In this document: positions 1-6,169 of the stretch, in pieces | Position numbering within the stretch: the stretch's first letter is position 1 | Layout of the letters: the number at the start of each line of letters is the position of its first letter | Source: Bacteroidales bacterium | GTDB lineage: Bacteria; Bacteroidota; Bacteroidia; Bacteroidales; UBA932 | Assembly (NCBI GenBank): GCA_017509375.1 | Contig: JAFWPT010000384.1 | Span: forward strand, 1 to 6,549 | Direction of reading: 5' to 3' | Length of the DNA stretch: 6,549 nt | Made by a program: the position numbers and the translations under genes | Notes under the pieces: model-generated | Database searches by the model: none | What the model was told of the DNA's origin: nothing | What the model saw: only the letters and a program-made list of their open reading frames with translations

Positions 1-1320
1 GTGTCGGCAGGATGGCGCATCAGCGAGGAACCGTTCTTCGCCCCGGCGAAAAACGTGGTGAGCAACCTCAAGCTGAGAGCTTCCTTGAGTTCGCTGGGCA
101 ACCAGGTGGTCAGCAATTACGCCTACATACGAAAGATATCGCTGTCCGATTCCAGCTATATGTTCGGAGAAGGGGCGCTGGCAAGATCGGCGTCGATTTC
201 CGCCCCCAATGCAGGAGACTTGACCTGGGAAACCGTGCGGCAATACAACGTCGGACTTGATGCCGGCCTGCTCCAGGACCGTCTGCAGTTCACCGGCGAG
301 GCCTACATCCGCAATACTTTGGGAATGTTGGTCGCCGGAGATGCCCTTCCAGCTGTCTACGGCGCCGGAGCCCCCAAGCAGAATTCCGCCAACCTCCGCA
401 CTCGCGGCTATGAGTTCTCCCTCAGCTGGAGAGACCAGTTCAAGCTTGCCGGGAAGCCTTTCGGCTACGGAATAACTGCCAACATAAGCAATTACGATTC
501 ATACATCACCAAGTACGACAACAACCCCGGCAAGCTGCTCAGCGACTACTATGTGGGGCAGCGTCTAGGGGATATCTGGGGCTTTACCGCAAACGAACTT
601 TTCGCGAACGATGACGAAGCTCAGGAGCATGCCGCACTCGTGGACCTTAGTTACATCACTGCCGGTATGGGATCCGGATGGAAGGCCGGAGACCTCAAGT
701 ATGAGGACCTCGACAACGACCAGGCTATTGGAATAGGCTCAAATACCCTGGATGACCCGGGAGACCGCAGGATTCTGGGCAACAGCTTGCCGAGCCTGTC
801 CTACGGCGCTACTTTCTCCATGGACTGGATGGGCTTTGACGCCAGCGCGTTCTTCCAGGGCACCGGTGACCACTACTGGTATCCCGGACGCTGGTGCTTC
901 CCGTTCTGGGGCCCGTATTCCAACTCGATGCAGTCATTCATCAGGAGGGATTTCCTGAAGGACGTCTGGGACTACAACAACACCGGAGCCTACTTCCCCC
1001 GTGCCAGAGGCTATATCGCCGAAATTTCCGGCGGCTACCTCAACCGGGTCAACTCGCGCTATCTCCAGAATTGCCGCTATCTGAGGCTCAAGAACCTCAC
1101 GGTCGGCTACACTCTCCCGGCTAAGATTACCAAGCTTGCCGGACTCGAGAAAGTCAGACTGTACTTTTCCGGTGAGAACTTGACCTGCTGGTCGCCGCTC
1201 TTCGACCATTGCGCCTTCCTCGATCCCGAGGCCATGATGCACAGCGAAGACGAATCCCGCGGCCGTACCTTCTATCCTTGGCAGAAGACTTTCATGTTCG
1301 GTGTCGATATCCAATTCTAA
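1..1320 (+). CDS. SusC-family TonB-dependent outer-membrane transporter, C-terminal part (5' truncated)
   Basis: This is the last 440 or so codons of a SusC/RagA-type transporter, an outer-membrane beta-barrel that imports oligosaccharides using TonB energy and pairs with a SusD lid. Full-length members are usually about 1000 residues, so the plug, Ton box and signal peptide lie upstream of the window. The GTG at position 1 is an internal valine codon, not a start: it opens a family-typical segment ending in GWRISEEPFF. Other family marks are GDLKYEDLDNDQ (residues 230-241 of the fragment), an aromatic-rich stretch at 290-306 (DHYWYPGRW followed by FPFWGPY), YFPRARGY, and RYLRLKNLTVGYTLP followed by LYFSGENL near the end. 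The protein ends in Phe (VDIQF), the usual terminal aromatic of the beta-signal recognised by the BAM machinery. The susD-like gene begins 12 nt after its stop. Substrate specificity cannot be read from the sequence. Confidence 0.95.
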   Translation: MSAGWRISEEPFFAPAKNVVSNLKLRASLSSLGNQVVSNYAYIRKISLSDSSYMFGEGALARSASISAPNAGDLTWETVRQYNVGLDAGLLQDRLQFTGEAYIRNTLGMLVAGDALPAVYGAGAPKQNSANLRTRGYEFSLSWRDQFKLAGKPFGYGITANISNYDSYITKYDNNPGKLLSDYYVGQRLGDIWGFTANELFANDDEAQEHAALVDLSYITAGMGSGWKAGDLKYEDLDNDQAIGIGSNTLDDPGDRRILGNSLPSLSYGATFSMDWMGFDASAFFQGTGDHYWYPGRWCFPFWGPYSNSMQSFIRRDFLKDVWDYNNTGAYFPRARGYIAEISGGYLNRVNSRYLQNCRYLRLKNLTVGYTLPAKITKLAGLEKVRLYFSGENLTCWSPLFDHCAFLDPEAMMHSEDESRGRTFYPWQKTFMFGVDIQF

Positions 1321-1332
1321 AAGAGAGACGGA

Positions 1333-3156
1333 ATGAAAAAGATTTACAACATAATCCTGGCCGTTGCGGCGCTTTCCCTCGTCATCTCATGTGAAGATGC
1401 GCTGAACAAATATCCCCTGGACGACATCACCGAGGAGTCTTATTTCGAGAACGCCACCCAGCTGCAGTTGTTCACCAACTCCTTCTACTCGTCCATACTG
1501 CCGGACGCCCCTTACGACGAGCAGAGCGACCTTGTGATAGGCAACAATCCCAGCAACACCCTGCTGAACGGCTCCTTCCGCACGGTTCCCGCCTCCGGCG
1601 GCGGCTGGACCTGGACCACGCTCCGCAAGATAAATACCTGCCTGGGCAACCTCCACAGGTGCACCGACGAAGGCGTAAGGAGGGAATATGAGGCCCTCTG
1701 CAAGTTCTTCCGTGCATGGTTCTATTACGACAAGGTAAAGCGCTTCGGCGACGTGCCATGGATAGACCATGAACTGTCCTCCGAAGAAAAAGACGAACTC
1801 TATAAGCCCCGGGACAGCCGTGACGTCATTCTTGGCAAAATGATAGAGGATATAGACAACGCCATAGAGGGCCTGCCGTCCGCTTATCCTTCCGGCAAGA
1901 CTTTCCGTGCCACCAAATGGGCCGCACTTGCCCTCAAGGCCCGTTTCTGCCTCTTTGAGGGCACCTACCGCAAGTACCACGAAGGCGATATCACCCTCTG
2001 GACCCTGCCGGCGAGTGCCAAGCCTGCTTCCTATTATCTGGAGCTTGCAGCTGATGCCGCAGAGGAGCTGATGGACCTGGGACCGCATAAGCTTTACTCT
2101 ACCGGGCATCCCGACTATGACTATCAGAACCTCTTTGCGAATTATGAAGAGGACGCAGGAGAATTCATTCTGGCAATCGATTACGACTACAGCATGAAGT
2201 GTTTCCACGACGCCAGCGGCGTAGCCCTGCTGCCTGTCTGCGGCCGCAACAGCCCCACCAGGAACTTCGTCGACCATTACCTTATGGCCGACGGAAAACG
2301 CTATTCATCGGTGTCCGGCTGGACGACCAAGACCTTCGCCGACCAAGTCGCAAAGCGCGATCCCCGGCTTCACCAGACCATACGCATACCGGGATACACA
2401 TACACCAGGCTTTCCACCAACAGGACAATGTCCTGCGATATGGACTGCTCGCTTACGGGCTATTCCATTGCAAAGTACGTGATGCCGTCAGACAACCTCG
2501 TGATGGCCAATATACGCAGCAATTCCTACAACGATATGCCGGTTATACGCCTTGCCGAGGTCTATCTTATCTTCGCCGAAGCCAAAGCCGAACTTGGCAC
2601 CCTGAGCCAGGGCGACCTGGACAAAAGCGTCAACCTGCTTCGCAAGCGTGCCGGAATGCCGGACCTTAATCTTGCCAACGCCAATTCGTCGCCGGATCCT
2701 TTCCTCGCTTCCAAGGAGACCGGATACCCCAAGGTCGGCGGGCCTAACAAGGGCGTTATACTTGAAATCCGCCGGGAGAGAGTTGTGGAACTTGCATTGG
2801 AAGGCCTCCGCTACGAGGACCTTCTGCGCTGGGCAGAGGGCGAGAGGATAGGCAGGGGCCTCATCCAGGGAATGTATTTCCCCGGTGCCGGCGAGTATGA
2901 CTGGGACAAGGACGGCAAAGCGGATATATGCCTCTACACCGGCTCCAAGCCCTCTTCCAATGCTACCTTCGTGTATAAGATAGGTGCGGATATAGTCTTG
3001 TCCGACGGAAACAAAGGATATGTAAACCCTCGTCCATCCTACAAGTTTACTTTCGACCCTGAGCGGGACTACCTATATCCCATCCCCACCAACGAGAGGG
3101 TGCTGAACCATCTTCTCCTGCAGAACCCGGGATGGAACGACGGACTTGATTTCTAA
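1333..3156 (+). CDS. SusD/RagB-family surface glycan-binding lipoprotein
   Basis: This is a complete SusD-like protein of 607 residues, at the upper end of the usual 500-600. Such proteins sit on the cell surface as a hinged lid on the SusC barrel and bind the glycan delivered to it. The N-terminus MKKIYNIILAVAALSLVISC is a lipoprotein signal peptide with lipobox VIS-C, lipidated at Cys20. The acidic +2/+3 residues (ED) fit a surface-export signal. The mature start (NKYPLDDITEESYF) is typical of the family. The C-terminal SusD/RagB region contains PVIRLAEVYLIFAEAKAELG (403-422) and the EIRRERVVELALEG / RYEDLLRW block (478-500). Residues 523-531 (DWDKDGKAD) form a DxDxDG loop that could bind calcium. 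The ATG follows a purine-rich stretch (AGAGAG, 1322-1327) rather than a strong Shine-Dalgarno, as is common in Bacteroidota. The stop is 22 nt before the next start. The role is secure and the ligand is unknown. Confidence 0.97.
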   Translation: MKKIYNIILAVAALSLVISCEDALNKYPLDDITEESYFENATQLQLFTNSFYSSILPDAPYDEQSDLVIGNNPSNTLLNGSFRTVPASGGGWTWTTLRKINTCLGNLHRCTDEGVRREYEALCKFFRAWFYYDKVKRFGDVPWIDHELSSEEKDELYKPRDSRDVILGKMIEDIDNAIEGLPSAYPSGKTFRATKWAALALKARFCLFEGTYRKYHEGDITLWTLPASAKPASYYLELAADAAEELMDLGPHKLYSTGHPDYDYQNLFANYEEDAGEFILAIDYDYSMKCFHDASGVALLPVCGRNSPTRNFVDHYLMADGKRYSSVSGWTTKTFADQVAKRDPRLHQTIRIPGYTYTRLSTNRTMSCDMDCSLTGYSIAKYVMPSDNLVMANIRSNSYNDMPVIRLAEVYLIFAEAKAELGTLSQGDLDKSVNLLRKRAGMPDLNLANANSSPDPFLASKETGYPKVGGPNKGVILEIRRERVVELALEGLRYEDLLRWAEGERIGRGLIQGMYFPGAGEYDWDKDGKADICLYTGSKPSSNATFVYKIGADIVLSDGNKGYVNPRPSYKFTFDPERDYLYPIPTNERVLNHLLLQNPGWNDGLDF

Positions 3157-3178
3157 GATTTTAAACATAACGAGTAAT

Positions 3179-5167
3179 ATGAAAAAGTACTTCTTTTTGC
3201 TTTTGACTCTCGCGACCGTTGCGGCTTGCGTCGAGAAACCGGATGATGAGAAACCGGGAGGAGATGACACCAAGCAGGCCACCGTCGTAAGGGTTGGCAC
3301 TTCTACCCTGAACTTTGAAGCCATAGGAGCCGAGCCTCAGTCCGTAAAGATTTATGCCGATGGTTCCTGGACCTGCGAAGCTCCCGACTGGGTAACGATA
3401 GACCCCAAGACAGGGTCCGGAACCGTTACCGTTACAGTGAGCGTGACCGACAATGAGAATGTGGACGGCCGTATCGGCACCGTGATTTTCGCCCCCGAAC
3501 TGGGTTCCGGCCCCAACGTGCTGACTATACAGCAGAAAGGCGACAACAAGGTCTCCATCAGGACGGGCCAGGCTCTCGCCGAATGGCTGGCCGGCCTGAC
3601 TTCGGAGTCGCTTGACGAGGCCCGCCTGGCAGCCGACATAGATATGTCCGGCATCGCCCTGGTTCCTGCCAGGGGCTTCTCCGGCATACTCGACGGAGAA
3701 GGTCACGCTATCAAGAACCTGAAAGCTTCCTGGCCCCTTTTCAAGGTGAACAAGGGTACTCTCAAAAACATAGTCATCGATGAGTCTTGTACCTTTGTTC
3801 CCGACACCAATGTATTTGGCGCTATCACTTCCCGCAACGAGGGTATTGTAACCGACTGTGTCAACAAGGGCAGCGTGACGCTGAGCTATGCAGGCGGCGG
3901 CAAGATAAGCAACCTGATTGCCGGCCTGGTCGGTATGTCCGTCAACGTTGACGCACCCCTTTCCGGCCTGAAGAATTATGGAAAGGTGGCGGTAGAGACC
4001 GAAAAGGACAAGTCTTTCACCAGCCAGGGCGTAGCGGGTGTGGTTGCCTACACGATCAGCGGTGTCTCGTCCTGCGAAAACTACGGCGAGATAAGCCTCA
4101 CAGGCGGTTACCATACAGGCCGCGCCTGCCCTGCCAGGGATCCTTCCGACCCGGAGAACATAGAAGTAGGTGAGTTCTACAACAAGAAAGTGGCCACTTC
4201 CGTCGGAGGAGTCGCGGGATATGCTTTCGCGGCTCTCGACAAGTGCAAGAACGAAGGAAAAGTGGCCTGGACTGAGACAAAGGTTGAAGGAATGTCATCC
4301 TCTCCGGCACGTATGTTCACGGGCGGAGTGGCTGGTTGCTATTCAAGCGAGGTGACGGATTGCTCCAACTCCGGAGAGATCGTGGTCAACGTGTTGTCCA
4401 GCGGCAAGACGGACTTTGCCGGGCAGAACCACCAGCAGTGCATAGGCGGCGTTTTTGGCGGAGTGAACAATCCTTCCGACGATGCTCCGAGCAAGAACAG
4501 GGGAGTCAATGTATCCGGATGCACCAACAGCGGAGCCATAAATCTGGAGGCTTATGTCAGCAAGAGCTGGATACACCTCGGAGGCGTTATCGGCTGGCCT
4601 GCGTCAGATAACGACAACACCAACCTGAGCAACTGGGGCACCATGTCATCTTGTTCCAACAGCGGTGCCATACAGGTAAGCGGAACTGCCAGGTTACGCT
4701 GCGGAGGCGTGGCAGGCGCTCCTTCCTATATGGATAATTGCTCAAATACCGGCAATATTACTATCAAAGGTGCATACAAAGGCTCCGAGGTGGGCGGCTT
4801 GATAGGTCGTCACTGGGGCTATGCACAGACTGTCAAGAATTGTTCTTCCAAGGCCGATGTGAGGTCGGAAGTGCTTCTGGAAGGCGTTTCAGGCTTCATA
4901 GGCTGGATTCCCAACAACCACTCCGCCGTCATTGAAGGCGGCAGCGTCTCCGGCAGTGTCTCTTCGGCGGCCGGCTCAATCATAGGTATGCTTGTGGGAG
5001 GATTCGCAGGCAATTCGGTTAAAGTGACCCTGGGCTCTTCAAGCGCTCCGATCGAGGTTTCCGGAAGCGTGGGCGGCACGGCCATAAATGCGGAAAATGC
5101 GGCTTCGCTCCTTTGGGGAGCCGGTTTCGACGCTGGTGCACACTCTGTAAATTATGTCATCAAGTAG
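3179..5167 (+). CDS. BACON-domain and GLUG-like repeat surface lipoprotein (putative glycan- or host-binding protein)
   Basis: This 662-residue lipoprotein is in the position where PULs normally encode surface glycan-binding proteins. I chose the ATG at 3179 over an in-frame TTG at 3146, because the ATG directly opens a clean signal peptide (MKKYFFLLLTLATVAAC, lipobox VAA-C, Cys17) and the TTG lies inside the susD-like gene. An acidic, Pro/Gly-rich linker follows (EKPDDEKPGGDD). Residues about 35-122 form a BACON domain, with SWTCEAPDWVTI, then alternating TVTVTVSV, then a closing LTIQQKG. Residues about 150-205 (DIDMSG, FSGILDGEGHAIKNLK) resemble the entry cap of GLUG/beta-helix proteins. 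From about 226 to 611, units of the form CxNxGxI alternate with GGVxG turns, predicting a right-handed beta-helix. No catalytic motif is evident. BACON domains are thought to bind carbohydrate or mucin, and GLUG repeats occur in surface adhesins. A binding role is inferred. The 3' end overlaps the next gene by 14 nt. Confidence 0.9.
   Translation: MKKYFFLLLTLATVAACVEKPDDEKPGGDDTKQATVVRVGTSTLNFEAIGAEPQSVKIYADGSWTCEAPDWVTIDPKTGSGTVTVTVSVTDNENVDGRIGTVIFAPELGSGPNVLTIQQKGDNKVSIRTGQALAEWLAGLTSESLDEARLAADIDMSGIALVPARGFSGILDGEGHAIKNLKASWPLFKVNKGTLKNIVIDESCTFVPDTNVFGAITSRNEGIVTDCVNKGSVTLSYAGGGKISNLIAGLVGMSVNVDAPLSGLKNYGKVAVETEKDKSFTSQGVAGVVAYTISGVSSCENYGEISLTGGYHTGRACPARDPSDPENIEVGEFYNKKVATSVGGVAGYAFAALDKCKNEGKVAWTETKVEGMSSSPARMFTGGVAGCYSSEVTDCSNSGEIVVNVLSSGKTDFAGQNHQQCIGGVFGGVNNPSDDAPSKNRGVNVSGCTNSGAINLEAYVSKSWIHLGGVIGWPASDNDNTNLSNWGTMSSCSNSGAIQVSGTARLRCGGVAGAPSYMDNCSNTGNITIKGAYKGSEVGGLIGRHWGYAQTVKNCSSKADVRSEVLLEGVSGFIGWIPNNHSAVIEGGSVSGSVSSAAGSIIGMLVGGFAGNSVKVTLGSSSAPIEVSGSVGGTAINAENAASLLWGAGFDAGAHSVNYVIK
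3854..5011 (+). repeat. Tandem degenerate GLUG-like protein repeats inside the BACON lipoprotein gene
   Basis: About nine copies of a C-x-N-x-G-x-(I/V) unit are visible in the translated gene. Numbered from the ATG at 3179, they are DCVNKGSVTL (226), LKNYGKVAVE (264), SCENYGEISL (298), KCKNEGKVAW (355), DCSNSGEIVV (394), GCTNSGAINL (447), SCSNSGAIQV (491), NCSNTGNITI (520) and a decayed NCSSKADVRS (554). They alternate with glycine turns GGVAG, GGVAG, GGVFG, GGVIG, GGVAG, GGLIG and GGFAG at 343, 382, 423, 468, 509, 539 and 607. The period is about 30-45 residues. At DNA level the copies have mostly diverged, but 4524-4540 and 4656-4672 match at 16 of 17 bases exactly 132 nt (44 codons) apart, which suggests growth by in-frame duplication. 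Confidence 0.85.
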
Positions 5168-6122
5168 CCTTTTTTTCAAGCGTGCATTGCTCGCGCTGAC
5201 GCTTCCGTTGCTGTGGGGCTGTCCGGGTAATCCAGATACTCCGGACGGCCCGCAGCAGCAGGATAAGGCGGATCTTTTGGTATGTACCTTCAACATACGC
5301 TATCCGGAACCTTCTGATGGCGATTATGTATGGGACAAGCGCAAGGACGCGGTGTGCAAGTTCATACTCACGCGCAAGCCCGACATCATCGGTATGCAGG
5401 AGGTGGAAAAGGTTCAGGCGGCTTATATCCTGTCCCAGGTTAAGGATGAGTACGGCTTGTATGGAATAGGACGCGAAAGCGGGAAGAGCATACTGGATGC
5501 GACTACAGACGAGACATCCGTTACCATACTCTATAAGAAATCCCGCTTTGACCTTTCCGACAAGGGGGTTTTCTGGCACAGCGACACGCCTGATCAGGTG
5601 GTAGCCAAAAACAAAGCTAACGACTACGGTTCCTGGCATACCACCCATCCGCTTAATTCCGTATGGGTAAAACTGGCTGATAAAGAAAAACTTGGAAGGC
5701 CGGTATGGCTGTTCACCACCCATTACCAGAACAACAAGAACTGCCCTAATGCCTCGGATTTGAGGACTATGGAGAGCAATCTGCATCTTAACCTTATGTC
5801 CCAGCTCAGCGGAGGCGTCATAGGGCCTGCATGCAAGGAAGCGTTATTCTTCCTGGGAGATTTCAACGCCAGGCCGGATTCCCCGGAGCTGGACAGGCTG
5901 GTCAACTACCCCATGGGCTATGCCAGGCTCGACGCAGCAAAGTCCAGTTTCCGGACCACGGATACCGACAACGGTTATGGCAAGGGTGGCGGTATCATAG
6001 ACCACATATTTTTTTGCGGGCCGCTCAAGTGCCTGAGCTACTCGGTGGATAAAAGGGATTACGGTATCACTTACATTTCCGACCATTATCCGGTGCTGTC
6101 GGAATTTTCATATACTGAATAA
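5154..6122 (+). CDS. Endonuclease/exonuclease/phosphatase (EEP) superfamily lipoprotein
   Basis: This is a 322-residue exported metal-dependent hydrolase of the EEP (DNase I / sphingomyelinase / inositol-phosphatase) superfamily, which cleaves phosphoester or phosphodiester bonds. The signal peptide (MSSSSLFFKRALLALTLPLLWGC) suggests lipidation at Cys23, although Trp at -2 is off the lipobox consensus. A Pro/Asp/Gln-rich linker follows. Superfamily motifs appear in order: TFNIR (Asn47), PDIIGMQE (metal-binding Glu83), DETSVTILY (Glu120), TTHYQNN (His190), GDFNARPDS (Asp236, Asn238), IIDHIFF (Asp283) and the terminal SDHYPV (Asp310, His311). All core catalytic positions are present, so it should be active. 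The usual HLDH/HFDH after the THR-rich strand reads HYQN here. The ATG lies inside the end of the previous gene (14-nt overlap), which implies co-transcription and probably coupled translation. The substrate is unknown: nucleic acid, phospholipid headgroup or phosphorylated glycan are all possible. Placement in the PUL favours a role in processing its ligand. Confidence 0.92.
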   Translation: MSSSSLFFKRALLALTLPLLWGCPGNPDTPDGPQQQDKADLLVCTFNIRYPEPSDGDYVWDKRKDAVCKFILTRKPDIIGMQEVEKVQAAYILSQVKDEYGLYGIGRESGKSILDATTDETSVTILYKKSRFDLSDKGVFWHSDTPDQVVAKNKANDYGSWHTTHPLNSVWVKLADKEKLGRPVWLFTTHYQNNKNCPNASDLRTMESNLHLNLMSQLSGGVIGPACKEALFFLGDFNARPDSPELDRLVNYPMGYARLDAAKSSFRTTDTDNGYGKGGGIIDHIFFCGPLKCLSYSVDKRDYGITYISDHYPVLSEFSYTE

Positions 6123-6126
6123 TCAC

Positions 6127-6134
6127 TATATTTG
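6127..6134 (+). promoter_or_regulatory. Candidate Bacteroidota promoter -7 element (TAnnTTTG)
   Basis: TATATTTG matches the -7 consensus TAnnTTTG of the primary Bacteroidota sigma factor exactly. It begins 4 nt after the EEP stop codon and 36 nt before the next ATG. About 18 nt upstream, inside the end of the EEP gene, is a T-rich stretch (TTTTC, 6105-6109) that is only a weak match to the -33 TTTG element. Transcription would begin around 6140, giving a leader of about 30 nt. Six fixed bases match by chance about once in 4096 positions, so a hit in this 47-nt gap is suggestive but not proof. Confidence 0.45.
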
Positions 6135-6169
6135 CCTGACCGGATGCACAGGCGCCGGTGCGTTTTGCC

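Noticed and set aside
1..3. GTG as the start codon of the first gene
   Set aside because: The downstream sequence is the middle of a SusC barrel with no signal peptide or plug. The gene is cut by the window edge.
868..918. Aromatic-rich segment of the SusC-like protein (8 aromatics in 17 residues)
   Set aside because: It first looked like a special sugar-binding patch, but a QGxGxxxWYPG...FWGPY stretch is familiar across this SusC subfamily, so it is not unusual.
1387..2277. Long antisense open frame (296 codons) opposite the susD-like gene
   Set aside because: It lies wholly inside a well-supported SusD coding region, has no recognisable domain, and looks like a by-product of the codon usage on the + strand.
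3146..3178. In-frame TTG start giving an 11-residue N-terminal extension of the BACON/GLUG lipoprotein
   Set aside because: It would lie inside the susD-like gene and put polar residues before a complete signal peptide. The ATG at 3179 gives a standard lipoprotein start.
3790..3797. TACCTTTG, a match to the Bacteroidota -7 promoter consensus
   Set aside because: It is in the middle of the BACON/GLUG coding region with no gene start nearby. A six-base match in over 6 kb is expected by chance.
3161..4114. Long antisense open frame (317 codons) opposite the BACON/GLUG gene
   Set aside because: The + strand has a signal peptide, a BACON domain and regular repeats. The reverse frame shows no family motif and its composition is that of a shadow.
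6146..6166. Possible rho-independent terminator after the EEP gene
   Set aside because: The stem is only about 4 bp and is followed by just four T residues, too weak to call as a terminator.
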